Assembly (NCBI GenBank): GCA_035570055.1
Contig: DATMLM010000085.1
Coordinates: 1-64,000, forward strand
Direction: 5' to 3'
DNA length: 64,000 nucleotides
From: DASRDS01 sp035570055
GTDB lineage: Bacteria > Gemmatimonadota > Gemmatimonadetes > Gemmatimonadales > Gemmatimonadaceae
In this document: positions 18,323 to 26,066 of the stretch, one piece after another
Numbering within the stretch: position 1 is the first letter of the stretch
Layout of the letters: each line of letters begins with the position of its first letter
Notes under the pieces: generated by a model
Databases searched by the model: none
What the model saw: the letters and a program-made list of their open reading frames with translations, nothing else
Told to the model about the DNA's origin: nothing
Made by a program: the position numbers and the translations under genes

Positions 18323-18335
18323 TATCAACGTGTTA
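18323..18335 (+). promoter_or_regulatory. IHF consensus site upstream of pilin gene
   Basis: TATCAACGTGTTA matches the IHF consensus WATCAANNNNTTR at every defined position. It is centred about 50 bases before the transcription start predicted from the sigma-54 promoter, the usual place for IHF to bend DNA so that an enhancer-bound activator contacts RNA polymerase. The surrounding DNA is AT-rich (TATATC, TTATATAG), unlike the rest of the window. Confidence 0.6.
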
Positions 18336-18352
18336 TATAGCCGCGCTCGTTA

Positions 18353-18367
18353 TGGCTCGTCGGTTGC
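18353..18367 (+). promoter_or_regulatory. Sigma-54 (-24/-12) promoter of the pilin gene
   Basis: TGGC (18353-18356), seven bases, then TTGC (18364-18367) followed by A reproduces the sigma-54 consensus TGGC-N7-TTGCW with GG and GC at the correct distance. The predicted start is about 18379, leaving a 24-base leader that contains GGAG (18392-18395) 8 bases before the ATG. Type IV pilin genes are classic sigma-54/PilR targets. Confidence 0.8.
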
Positions 18368-18403
18368 AAATCCTGTGGGCACAACTCCCACGGAGCACCG
18401 ACA

Positions 18404-18808
18404 ATGAAAAAGGGCTTCACGCTGATCGAGCTGCTCATCGTCGTCGTGATCATCGGCATTCTGGCCGCCATCGCGGTCCCTGCCTTCGCGGCTACGAAGT
18501 CCAAGGCCTATACGGCGTCGATGAAGACTGACCTGCGGAATTTGGTGACGGCGCAGGAAGCGTATTTCTCCGACAACTCGACGTATGCGTCGACGACGGC
18601 TTCGCTGTCGACGTCATTCCACGTCTCGGCCGGCAACACCGTCACGGATCCGACCGCGGACGCCGCGGGTTGGAGTGCGACGATCACGAACAGCTACGTG
18701 CCGTCGACGCAGAGCGGTCATATCTGCGCGGTGTGGGTTGGCGATGCGACGTCGCAGCCTGGTGGCGTTGCTGGCGACACCCTCGAGGGCGCGCCGGCCT
18801 GCTCGTAA
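18404..18808 (+). CDS. Type IV pilin (PilA-like prepilin)
   Basis: 134 residues. MKKG|FTLIELLIVVVIIGILAAIA is a class III leader: cleavage after Gly4, N-terminal Phe, Glu at mature position 5, then the long hydrophobic alpha-helix. The globular part (YFSDNSTYASTTASL) ends with a Cys pair (HICAVW and APACS) that could form the D-loop disulfide. It assembles into pili after processing by PilD and needs a T4P machine that is not in this window. Expression is predicted from the sigma-54 promoter just upstream. Confidence 0.93.
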   Translation: MKKGFTLIELLIVVVIIGILAAIAVPAFAATKSKAYTASMKTDLRNLVTAQEAYFSDNSTYASTTASLSTSFHVSAGNTVTDPTADAAGWSATITNSYVPSTQSGHICAVWVGDATSQPGGVAGDTLEGAPACS

Positions 18809-18817
18809 GGGAGTCGG

Positions 18818-19279
18818 CTACCGAGGGCTGACGGTTGCCACGACGGGGATCCCCTCGTTAGTCGCTTCGAATTGCAACTGTCCGAGATGGCGGCGAGTCG
18901 TGTCGAGCGAATGCAACGGGATGAGCCGGAGCTCGTGCGCGAATCGGGCATCATCTGTGGAGTCGATCGCGGCGAGTGAGTCCGGCTGATACGCCGGCGG
19001 GTGGCCCGTCAAGAGGGCGCGGTAGAGTAGTATCGACCGGTCTGAACGAGATCCGTATTGGATGCGGCTGACCCCCACCAGCCTGCCGATAGTGTCGCCG
19101 CGCCAGAGAATGGGCGACCGGGCATTCGTACGCTCTGTGTCGAGCTTGGCGGAATCGACGACTTCGTGCGCCACCTGCGAGAACCCGCGCATGCTGGTGT
19201 CGAGCGCGCGGCCCATGGCGCGGCTCACGGCGATGTACAGCGCCACGCCGACGGCCAGAGCGATGACGAGAATCCGCAT
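18818..19279 (-). CDS. Membrane-anchored protein of unknown function
   Basis: 153 residues from ATG 19279 (a second possible start is 18 bases upstream). One N-terminal membrane helix (ILVIALAVGVALYIAVSRA) is followed by about 130 soluble residues (WRGDTIGRLVGVSRIQYGS). No family recognised. It is divergent from the gene at 19298; the two start codons are 18 bases apart and both lie in a pair of palindromes, so they are probably regulated together. Confidence 0.6.
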   Translation of the reverse strand: MRILVIALAVGVALYIAVSRAMGRALDTSMRGFSQVAHEVVDSAKLDTERTNARSPILWRGDTIGRLVGVSRIQYGSRSDRSILLYRALLTGHPPAYQPDSLAAIDSTDDARFAHELRLIPLHSLDTTRRHLGQLQFEATNEGIPVVATVSPR

Positions 19280-19299
19280 ATTCGAATATGATATCATAT
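19277..19299. promoter_or_regulatory. Two overlapping perfect palindromes between divergent start codons
   Basis: CATATTCGAATATG (19277-19290) and ATATGATATCATAT (19286-19299) are both perfect 14-base palindromes and overlap by five bases. They span the gap between the ATG of the minus-strand gene (19279) and the ATG of the plus-strand gene (19298). The AT content is far above the local average. Most likely a shared operator or a double -10-like region; the binding protein is unknown. Confidence 0.5.
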
Positions 19300-19903
19300 G
19301 CGCGATTTGCTGCCCCTCTCGGCCTACGAGAACGCCTCCACGGTGAGCTTCGGGCGATCGACCGTTGTCATGGGCCTCTTCTGGGGCATTCCCATGACGG
19401 CGTTCATGCTGCAAACACATCAGGGCAGCCCAGGCGTCGTTCTCTTCAGCGGCGCGATCGGCGCGCTCGTCTTCGGCTCACTGATCACGATGTTGGGGCG
19501 TTTCGCCAGGCGCCAGCTGACGCAGGCGGTCTACCATTGCGTGTGGCCCATTGTACCGGCGCCGCCGCCGGGACAGTTCGAGGCCCGGCTCATGTGCAGT
19601 CTCATTCGAGGGCGCTTGCCGGTGGGCGGCCACCTCTATGTCGGCCCTGAAGCCTGGGCCTTCGTGCCGCATGCGCGGAACGGGCCGGTCATGCGGAAGA
19701 CGGTCCGCTGGGAGCAGCCAAGCCGGCTATCCGTCTCTGCGCAACGCCCGACATGGCGATGGGTCCCGTGGTTGTTCGGGATGCCCAACAACGATCAGGT
19801 TGTCCTCGCCGACGGCGAGAGTCGAGCCGTGTTCGTCGTGCCAAACGCCGCGGACGTCGTTCCGGAGCTCACCGCGGCAATATCCGCGACGGGAGCTCGA
19901 TGA
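19298..19903 (+). CDS. Two-helix membrane protein with PH-like C-terminal domain
   Basis: 201 residues. Two membrane helices (TVVMGLFWGIPMTAFML and VVLFSGAIGALVFGSLITML) are followed by a domain (GGHLYVGPEAWAFVPHARN ... AVFVVPNAADVVPEL) whose strand pattern suggests a PH/GRAM-like fold; that reading is inference. No ribosome-binding site is visible before ATG 19298, so the mRNA may be leaderless, or translation may begin further in. The 3' end overlaps the convergent hydrolase gene by 35 bases. Confidence 0.6.
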   Translation: MRDLLPLSAYENASTVSFGRSTVVMGLFWGIPMTAFMLQTHQGSPGVVLFSGAIGALVFGSLITMLGRFARRQLTQAVYHCVWPIVPAPPPGQFEARLMCSLIRGRLPVGGHLYVGPEAWAFVPHARNGPVMRKTVRWEQPSRLSVSAQRPTWRWVPWLFGMPNNDQVVLADGESRAVFVVPNAADVVPELTAAISATGAR

Positions 19904-21746
19904 ACGAATTGCGTTGCCTGTCGCGATAGACCGTCCACGTTGCCGCTCCCGTGGCCGGGTAGCGGCGAAAGATGCCGGAGTCCGCGCCGGCGAGCGCCAC
20001 ACGAACGCGGTGCCCTTTGCGCAGCACGAGAGACGTGGCATAGAGAGAGAATCGGACCGTGACCGGTTGTCCCGGTATCAACGGCTCGACGTCGCTCCGT
20101 AAGAAGCTGTGCGCCGGGCCGAGTGGCGTGTAGGGCAGCGTTGCCGGCTCGACCTCCTTGCGGTCGGTGAGTCGCATCACGCCCTCGTCGAGGTACGTGA
20201 CGCGCCCCTCGGGCGACACATCTTCGAGATACGCGTGCACGGCTCCGTCAGTCGCGGACGAAGCCAAGCACAGGGTGAGAACGGGTGCCCCGGTGATCTC
20301 GATATCGGCGTCGAGCGGTGGGCCTGTGTACACGAGCAGCTTCCGGTCTTCGGTCGCGCGATCGGGATACACGACGTCTCCGCCGCCGATCCCGGTGTGC
20401 CAGCGGGTCTGTGTGCCCGTGGACGCCGTGTAATCCACCGCATACGAGTCGCTCCCCACCGCGACCGAGGCCGGGGCGGCGGACAGCGTGTGGCCTGCTC
20501 CGAGATAGAGGCGAGTGGGGGAGAGCCCCGCCGGCGGCCATGTCGAGGTCTCGTGCCAGCGCCCCTCTCCCATCGTGTAGTACCGAATCACTGACGCCAT
20601 CGGTGTGTCGCTCCGGAGCGTGCGATCGAAGAAGTCCGATTCCATTCGGAGTTGTTCGTCGCCCGTTGGCGCCGGCGGCTCGTGGTGCGCCGCGAACGGA
20701 TCGATATTGTACGAGCCACCATGGGAGAGTGGGCCTACGATGAGCACCTGCGGATTCGAGAAGGTGCGGTACCGCACCAGCGCCCCGTCGCAGGCGTTCC
20801 CGTCGAACCACCCACACCACACCATCATCGGCACCTTCGAGGTCTCGATGCGCGATCGCATCCCGTACGGGCTGAAATCCGCGAAGTGGAACGTCCCGAT
20901 GTCGGTCGCGATCGTGTCGTCCCGGTACTCGAGATGACTCACGACGCGTGCCACGTCGACGTTGTGATGCTCGGCGATCCGCTGGGCCAGGAGCGTCCCG
21001 CGCGCGTCCCCATCGACGCGCCGCACGCCAGGCGTCAGGAGGCGGTCCCGCCAGCAGCGCCATCCCGTCACTTGATCGGCCCCGCACACGTCATCGTGAT
21101 CGAGCGCCGTGACGAGCGTGCCCCACTCTTCGATCAACGGAGCGTATGAGACGCCGCCGGCGTTGACTTGGTCATAGTTGTCGAACTCGTCGTAGAGCGG
21201 CATGACGGCGCGGATCGCGGGCTGGTTGGCCGCGGCGGCCATCTCCGCGGTGTTCCCTTCGTACGAGATGCCGAACGTCCCGACGCGACCGTCGGACCAT
21301 GGCTGTCGCGCCGCCCACGCGGCGACCTCACCCATGTCGGCCACCTCGACTGGCGAGTACTCCATGGCTCGGCGGCCGCCCGACGCGCCGCTCCCACGAG
21401 CGTCCACGAGGAGCACAGCGAAGCGCCGGCGCGTGAACTCGGGGGTGTGCTCGTCAATGAGATCGGTGGCCCGCATGAGATGCAGCGCGATCAGCGCGCG
21501 AGAGGCCCACCCGAGCTCGGGCTCGCGCCAGTAGCGGGCGGTGCGCATCAGCACCGGAATGCGTTCGCCCTCGCGCAGGTCTGTCGGCAGATAGACGCTG
21601 ACCGCGAGCTCGACGCCATCTCGCATCGGCACGTAGCGCGACGTCGAGCGCCCGAGCGCGGCCGGCCTGGCGTGCGCCGCAATGATCACGACCACGACCA
21701 GGGCGAGCAACGCCGTGGCGCCGTTTCTTAAGAGGCGTCGGCCCAT
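19869..21746 (-). CDS. CocE/NonD-family alpha/beta hydrolase (peptidase S15 type)
   Basis: 625 residues from ATG 21746. One N-terminal membrane segment or uncleaved signal (ALLALVVVVIIAAHARPAA), then the X-Pro dipeptidyl-peptidase S15 fold: YVPMRDGVELAVSVYLPT, VDARGSGASGG, and nucleophile motif GTFGISYEGN (Ser in GISYEG). His lies in GPLSHGGSYN. A C-terminal jelly-roll domain (ADIEITGAPVLTLCLASSA) is typical of the family. Members hydrolyse acyl esters or amides; the substrate cannot be told. The start overlaps the TetR stop by 19 bases, so the two form an operon. Confidence 0.9.
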   Translation of the reverse strand: MGRRLLRNGATALLALVVVVIIAAHARPAALGRSTSRYVPMRDGVELAVSVYLPTDLREGERIPVLMRTARYWREPELGWASRALIALHLMRATDLIDEHTPEFTRRRFAVLLVDARGSGASGGRRAMEYSPVEVADMGEVAAWAARQPWSDGRVGTFGISYEGNTAEMAAAANQPAIRAVMPLYDEFDNYDQVNAGGVSYAPLIEEWGTLVTALDHDDVCGADQVTGWRCWRDRLLTPGVRRVDGDARGTLLAQRIAEHHNVDVARVVSHLEYRDDTIATDIGTFHFADFSPYGMRSRIETSKVPMMVWCGWFDGNACDGALVRYRTFSNPQVLIVGPLSHGGSYNIDPFAAHHEPPAPTGDEQLRMESDFFDRTLRSDTPMASVIRYYTMGEGRWHETSTWPPAGLSPTRLYLGAGHTLSAAPASVAVGSDSYAVDYTASTGTQTRWHTGIGGGDVVYPDRATEDRKLLVYTGPPLDADIEITGAPVLTLCLASSATDGAVHAYLEDVSPEGRVTYLDEGVMRLTDRKEVEPATLPYTPLGPAHSFLRSDVEPLIPGQPVTVRFSLYATSLVLRKGHRVRVALAGADSGIFRRYPATGAATWTVYRDRQRNSFIELPSRILPR

Positions 21747-22288
21747 ATCGTCTTGGGGTTCATCAACTGGAGGATCATGCGGGCAATCCGCGGGAACCGG
21801 CGCCGCGAGCTGGGCAGGCGTTGGCCTCTGGCGACGAACCCCAGCCACACGAGATATATGAGCTCAACCCGCTCGGCGTCGCCGACGAGCTCCGTGAGCA
21901 GCGCGATCCGCTTCCGCTCCGCCCGGTTGACGCGTCGCGCCACGTCGCTCGACACGGACGCCCAGGTGAACATCGCCGCGTCCGACGGCAGCTGCCCGGA
22001 TTCGCTGAGCGGCACGCGGTCGACCATGAGGCGCACGAGCCGCTTGAGCGCCGCCCGGCCGCGCAGGCCCTGCAGCCGCGGGATGATGTCGTGCTGGAGC
22101 TCCTCCTCCCACTCGCGTATCAGGATCTCCAGCAGCTCCTGGCGATCCGCGAAGTGCCAGTAGAAGCTCCCTTTCGTGACGTGCAGATCGCGCGCGAGGC
22201 ACTCGACGCGCACCTCGTCGACTCCACCCCGTAACAGGGCGAGCCGGGCGGCCCGCAGCCAGTCCTCTCGTCCGAGTGACTCTCCCAT
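21728..22288 (-). CDS. TetR-family regulator controlling the divergent region
   Basis: 186 residues. The N-terminal helix-turn-helix (VDEVRVECLARDLHVTKGSFYWHFADRQ; the FYWHF stretch is the TetR hallmark) is followed by a variable helical ligand domain. It is first in an operon with the CocE-family hydrolase. Two matching operators lie in the gap to the kinase gene, one covering its own start codon, so autorepression and control of the kinase are likely. The ligand may be a substrate of the hydrolase (inference from context). Confidence 0.92.
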   Translation of the reverse strand: MGESLGREDWLRAARLALLRGGVDEVRVECLARDLHVTKGSFYWHFADRQELLEILIREWEEELQHDIIPRLQGLRGRAALKRLVRLMVDRVPLSESGQLPSDAAMFTWASVSSDVARRVNRAERKRIALLTELVGDAERVELIYLVWLGFVARGQRLPSSRRRFPRIARMILQLMNPKTIWADAS

Positions 22289-22302
22289 ACGCTGCCGTAT
22301 GG
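22285..22302. promoter_or_regulatory. TetR operator O1 (overlaps tetR start codon)
   Basis: CCATACG-CTGC-CGTATGG: perfect 7-base inverted arms around a 4-base spacer. It covers the tetR ATG and the predicted transcription start of that gene. The half-sites are the same as in O2. Confidence 0.75.
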
Positions 22303-22328
22303 TTAGCGACGCGCACCAACGGCGTCAA
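22300..22328 (-). promoter_or_regulatory. Predicted sigma-70 promoter of the tetR-hydrolase operon
   Basis: On the minus strand TTGACG (22323-22328), 17 bases, then TAACCA (22300-22305). The start would fall near 22293, leaving about five bases before the ATG, a nearly leaderless mRNA. O2 overlaps the -35 box and O1 overlaps the -10/start region, a plausible double-lock repression layout. The -10 is a weak match. Confidence 0.45.
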
Positions 22329-22343
22329 TACGGTACCGTATGG
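22326..22343. promoter_or_regulatory. TetR operator O2
   Basis: CAATACG-GTAC-CGTATGG, with a perfect 14-base core palindrome ATACGGTACCGTAT. Same half-sites and spacer as O1. The two centres are 41 bases apart, about four helical turns, so bound dimers would lie on one face of the DNA. It lies about 52 bases before the kinase start. Confidence 0.78.
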
Positions 22344-22395
22344 TGCTGCAGGCTAGACATGCGTTTCTTTCTGTAACAGCTATATTCGCACCACG

Positions 22396-24963
22396 ATGGA
22401 CATCGCGGCCCTCCAGTTGGCGCTGGGCACGGCGTATCGCATTCAGCGCGAGCTGGGGCGCGGCGGCATGGCGACGGTCTATCTCGGCGACGACACCAAG
22501 CACGGACGCCAGGTCGCGCTCAAAGTGCTGCATCCCGAGTTCGCGGCGTCCCTCGGGCCGGACCGATTTCGCCGCGAGATCACGACCGCGGCGCGACTGC
22601 AGCACCCGCACATCCTCACGGTCTACGATTCCGGCGAGACGGCCGACGGCCTGCTGTGGTTCACGATGCCGTACGTCGTCGGCGAGTCGCTGCGCGATCG
22701 GCTGCGCCGCGAGCGGCAGCTGTCCGTCGACGACATGGCGCGGATCACGAGCGCGATTGCCGACGCCCTCCGCTATGCGCACGAGCACGGGGTCATCCAC
22801 CGTGACATCAAGCCCGAGAACATCCTGCTGTCGGATGGCCACGCGCTGTTGGCGGATTTCGGCGTGGCGAGCACCAACGAGTCCACGACGACCCTGACGC
22901 AAACCGGCTATACCGTCGGGACGCCGGCCTACATGAGTCCCGAGCAGGCGAGCGGCGAACGGCAGATCGACGGGCGCAGCGACGAGTATGCCCTGGCCGT
23001 GGTGGCGTATGAGATGCTGGCGGGCGAGCCTCCCTTTACCGCGCCGACGCCCCAAGCCGTCATCGCGAAGATGCTGGTGGGACCGCCGCCATCGATTCGT
23101 GTCGTGCGGCACGACGTGCCGGTCGGCATCGACGCCGCCCTGCAGAAGGCGCTGCAGAGCGTGCCCGCGGCGCGGTATGGCGACGTCAGAGCGTTCGGCG
23201 CCGCGCTCGCGGCGGGCGTGCACACGGGGACCATGGTCGCCCGGGCGCGACCCGCGTGGCGGAGCGTCGCCGGCGTCGCGGCCGTGCTGGTGCTGGCGGC
23301 CGGCGCGTTCGCCTACGTGCATTTCCAACGGCCGACCGGAGCGACGATGCTCGCGGTGCTGCCATTCGAGACGGACGGCGACACCGCCGATGCGTGGATC
23401 ACCGATGGCATCACCGACGAAGTGCGCGGGCGATTGGCGGCGGTATCCGGGGTGCGCGTGATCGCGCGCTCCAGCTCGAATCAGTATCGCCGCACGACCA
23501 AGCGCCCCGAGGAAATCGGTCGCGAGCTCGGCGTTCGATACTTGCTCATGGGACGCATTCGCTGGGCACGTGGCGGCAGCGACCGCCACATTCGGGTCGA
23601 GCCGGAGCTCGTGCAGGTGGCCGACGTGCGAACGCCCGAGACGACGTGGGGGGAGCCATTCGACGAGCAGCAATCGGATGTGTACAAGCTGCAGACCGAT
23701 ATCGCCGAACGCGTGACCGACGCACTCCGGGTGGCGCTCGATCCAGCGGAGCGGCGGGCGATTCAAACGCCGGAGACGCAGAACCCGGAAGCGTACATGG
23801 CGTACCTGCGGGGGACTGCGCTCGCGCGCACGTCCGTTCCCGACGACATGCTGCGCGCCCGCGGTTATTTCCGGCAAGCCGTGGCGCTGGATTCGAACTT
23901 CGTCGAAGCCTGGGATTGGTTGGGCGACAACATGCTGAACTGGGCCGGTCGGCACACCTACGACCATGCACTGGAGGACTCGGTGCTGATGATCGCCAAC
24001 CGTCTCGCGACGCTGGCGCCGGCGTCGGCCCGGGGTCCGTACACGCTCGGCTTGTATCAGGAGCTGATGCGCCACGATGCCGCCAAGGCGTACGCGCTGT
24101 ATGCGACGGCGCTGATGCGTTCGCCGAACGACCCGAATCTGCTCAGCGACATCGCTCGCACCGAGATGCGACTCGGCAAATGGGACTCGGTCATCGTCCA
24201 CAGCGAGCGCACGGTCGTCATGAACCCCCGCAACGCCTACCTGTTCGCGGCGTTGGGCAACGCCTATCTCCTGGTGCATCGCTTCGACGATGCCGACCGC
24301 GCGTGCAAGCATTCCCAGTCGTTGCAGCCGACCAACATCCTCGGCGCGTTCTGCGCGATCCAGGTGCCGGTGGCCCGTGGCAACCTGCCGGCGGCGCGCG
24401 CCGCGGTGCGGGCCGTGTCGCCGGCGATCGATTCGATGACGATGTACGTCTTCCTCGCCAGTTACGGTGGGTACACCTGGGTGCTCGACTCCGCGCAACG
24501 CCGGACGTTGCTCAGCGTGCCGGAGCACGGCTTCGATCGGGGTCGCTCCGCCTATGCATTCGTGCGCATGCTCATCCACGATGAATTCGGCGACTCCGCT
24601 GCCGCCGTGGCCTACGCGGATACGGCCGCCCAATCGCTGATCAAGGACAACGGCCGGGACGCCGCGGACTCGGACTCGGACTATGGGTGGGCTCTGGCAA
24701 TCGCCGGGCACAGGCCCGAGGCGATCGCCGCCGCCGATCGGTACATCGCGGGGCATCCCATCGATGGTGACTACCTCGACGGACCCGATAACGCCGAGGG
24801 TGTGGTCAAGGCGTATGCGCGGGCCGGTCAGACCGACAAAGCGCTCGACTTGTTGGAGCGACTCATCCGCATGCCCGGACGTCAGACCCCCGGGCGAGTG
24901 AAGCTCGATCCGGCGTTCGCGCCCCTGCGCAATACGCCCCGCTTTCAGCGACTCAGCCCGTAA
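22396..24963 (+). CDS. Membrane Ser/Thr protein kinase with TolB-like and TPR sensor half
   Basis: 855 residues. Kinase domain at residues 1-270: glycine loop LGRGGMATVY, lysine in VALKVL, catalytic loop HRDIKPEN (about 135), ADFGVAS (about 154) and activation segment GTPAYMSPEQ. A single membrane helix at about 288-308 (GVAAVLVLAAGAFAYVHF) is followed by a TolB/FlgO-like domain (LAVLPFETDGDTADAWITDGITDEV) and TPR-like repeats. This is the common Gemmatimonadota architecture. A TATATT at 22381-22386 would place the start almost at the ATG. The two TetR operators upstream suggest ligand-controlled expression. Phosphorylation targets are unknown. Confidence 0.93.
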   Translation: MDIAALQLALGTAYRIQRELGRGGMATVYLGDDTKHGRQVALKVLHPEFAASLGPDRFRREITTAARLQHPHILTVYDSGETADGLLWFTMPYVVGESLRDRLRRERQLSVDDMARITSAIADALRYAHEHGVIHRDIKPENILLSDGHALLADFGVASTNESTTTLTQTGYTVGTPAYMSPEQASGERQIDGRSDEYALAVVAYEMLAGEPPFTAPTPQAVIAKMLVGPPPSIRVVRHDVPVGIDAALQKALQSVPAARYGDVRAFGAALAAGVHTGTMVARARPAWRSVAGVAAVLVLAAGAFAYVHFQRPTGATMLAVLPFETDGDTADAWITDGITDEVRGRLAAVSGVRVIARSSSNQYRRTTKRPEEIGRELGVRYLLMGRIRWARGGSDRHIRVEPELVQVADVRTPETTWGEPFDEQQSDVYKLQTDIAERVTDALRVALDPAERRAIQTPETQNPEAYMAYLRGTALARTSVPDDMLRARGYFRQAVALDSNFVEAWDWLGDNMLNWAGRHTYDHALEDSVLMIANRLATLAPASARGPYTLGLYQELMRHDAAKAYALYATALMRSPNDPNLLSDIARTEMRLGKWDSVIVHSERTVVMNPRNAYLFAALGNAYLLVHRFDDADRACKHSQSLQPTNILGAFCAIQVPVARGNLPAARAAVRAVSPAIDSMTMYVFLASYGGYTWVLDSAQRRTLLSVPEHGFDRGRSAYAFVRMLIHDEFGDSAAAVAYADTAAQSLIKDNGRDAADSDSDYGWALAIAGHRPEAIAAADRYIAGHPIDGDYLDGPDNAEGVVKAYARAGQTDKALDLLERLIRMPGRQTPGRVKLDPAFAPLRNTPRFQRLSP

Positions 24964-24984
24964 CCCGAACGCGAGAGGTGACCC

Positions 24985-25209
24985 ATGGATCAGCACTACG
25001 CGATCTTCGAGCAGCGAGGCACCACGGCGGTGGTCATCGAGACGGGCCCCATCTCCACGAACACGCCGCAGGAGGCCGAGGCATTCGTCCGTGATCGGTG
25101 CGATGACCTGAGTCGTGGCCGACGCCTCAGCCTCACGTTCAAGCTCGGTCCGCAGGGCATGGACTTCAGGAGCGACGAGAATCCGAGCGGCAACGCGGAT
25201 CAGCTCTAA
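24985..25209 (+). CDS. Small protein of unknown function
   Basis: 74 residues with a good ribosome-binding site (GAGAGGTG just upstream). Soluble, acidic, no cysteine pair motif (FEQRGTTAVVIETGPISTN; AEAFVRDRCDDLSRG). It follows the kinase gene by 21 bases in the same direction and may be its operon partner. No family recognised. Its last bases overlap the kinase-like fragment on the other strand. Confidence 0.5.
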   Translation: MDQHYAIFEQRGTTAVVIETGPISTNTPQEAEAFVRDRCDDLSRGRRLSLTFKLGPQGMDFRSDENPSGNADQL

Positions 25210-25304
25210 CGGATCACGGCAACCGCCATCCCACGCGCGCCGATCTGCCGCTCGATCACATATCGATCGCCGAGTGCGGCCGCGATCCAGGGGGATTCGC
25301 TCAT
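25206..25304 (-). pseudogene. Ser/Thr kinase N-terminal fragment
   Basis: A 32-codon frame from ATG 25304 to TAG 25206-25208 encodes a start typical of local kinases: residues 7-25 read IAAALGDRYVIERQIGARG, followed by MAVAVIR and stop. This corresponds to the N-lobe strand and glycine-rich loop (usually IGRGGMATVY), with degenerate glycine positions and no kinase body after it. It is a remnant, probably left by deletion at the edge of the accessory zone. Confidence 0.5.
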
Positions 25305-25402
25305 GCGAGAAAGTGCGTTCGTCCGGGCGCTCAGGCTGGCGTTATCGCCGGACTGATCGCACATGAGGTGGCCTGACCTCAGCGATGCCTATGAGAGCGT
25401 CA

Positions 25403-26017
25403 TCATGTGTACACGCGGTCAGTGGCGCCCACATGACGCAGCCAGACTGACAGCACATAGACGAAATCGCCGAACGTCAGCTCGGCCTCGCGCAGGCGCC
25501 CGAGGCGACACATGCGCTGCAGATCACTGCGAAACCGGTCGTATCGAGCCGCCATGAGCGAGCCGCTTGGCGCGCGTGTTCCACTATACCGCTGTAGCCA
25601 ATCCCGCACGACGCGAATCGCTCTGTTCGGCTCTCCATTGTGAGAAACCGGATCCTGGCCCGCGATATCGGAACAGAAGCGCTGATATCGATATGGGGCC
25701 CGGTCGAGGATCAGGCAACTCTTCTTCCGTTGCATGCGGGTGCCGTAGCGTTGGGCACCTAAGAAAAGTCCCAACTCGAACGGCATATTGAATCGGGGTA
25801 GTTGATGTAGCGGATCTAGTTCCGTACGGGAAAGATCATGAATGCCGAACCGGCACGTCGCTACCAACTGGCAGATCTTGTCAATACGCACCTCGGCGCT
25901 GTCGAGACGCTCGAGCGCGCACCGTGCAACGAACCCACAGTCGTGTACTGCAAACGCAATCGCTTCGAACAGTGCTTGGTACTGGCCATCGAACGGGCAA
26001 TTGATAAATACTCGCGT
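25403..26017 (-). CDS. VFINCPFD-type Rossmann-like protein, start codon apparently lost
   Basis: The frame codes 204 residues if read from ACG 26015-26017, but has no ATG/GTG/TTG before the GTG at 25891, which would remove a third of the protein. The upstream part is clearly coding: RVFINCPFDGQYQALFEAIA, then FAVHDCGFVARCALERLDSA, then the conserved CRFGIHDLSRTELD and RFNMPFELGLFLGA. Such proteins occur as hypothetical genes on bacterial genomic islands; a TIR- or nucleotide deoxyribosyltransferase-like fold is my inference from the VFINCPFD start. The TR at the start would read MR if ACG were ATG, so a point change of the start codon is likely. The frame is open to 26179, so no frameshift is needed. 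Confidence 0.6.
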   Translation of the reverse strand, partial: TRVFINCPFDGQYQALFEAIAFAVHDCGFVARCALERLDSAEVRIDKICQLVATCRFGIHDLSRTELDPLHQLPRFNMPFELGLFLGAQRYGTRMQRKKSCLILDRAPYRYQRFCSDIAGQDPVSHNGEPNRAIRVVRDWLQRYSGTRAPSGSLMAARYDRFRSDLQRMCRLGRLREAELTFGDFVYVLSVWLRHVGATDRVYT

Positions 26018-26066
26018 CGCGTACGCGCCCGTCGGCGCTGAGCGCGGGATGCGTGGTGTCGGAGCG

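Noticed and set aside
18359..18402. Possible riboswitch (stem GTCGGT/ACCGAC around GTGGG/CCCAC) before the pilin
   Set aside because: No match to c-di-GMP-I or -II conserved bases, and the left arm lies upstream of the transcription start predicted by the sigma-54 promoter, so most of it would not be transcribed.
22303..24996. 897-codon open frame on the minus strand
   Set aside because: Antisense of the Ser/Thr kinase, whose catalytic motifs are all on the plus strand.
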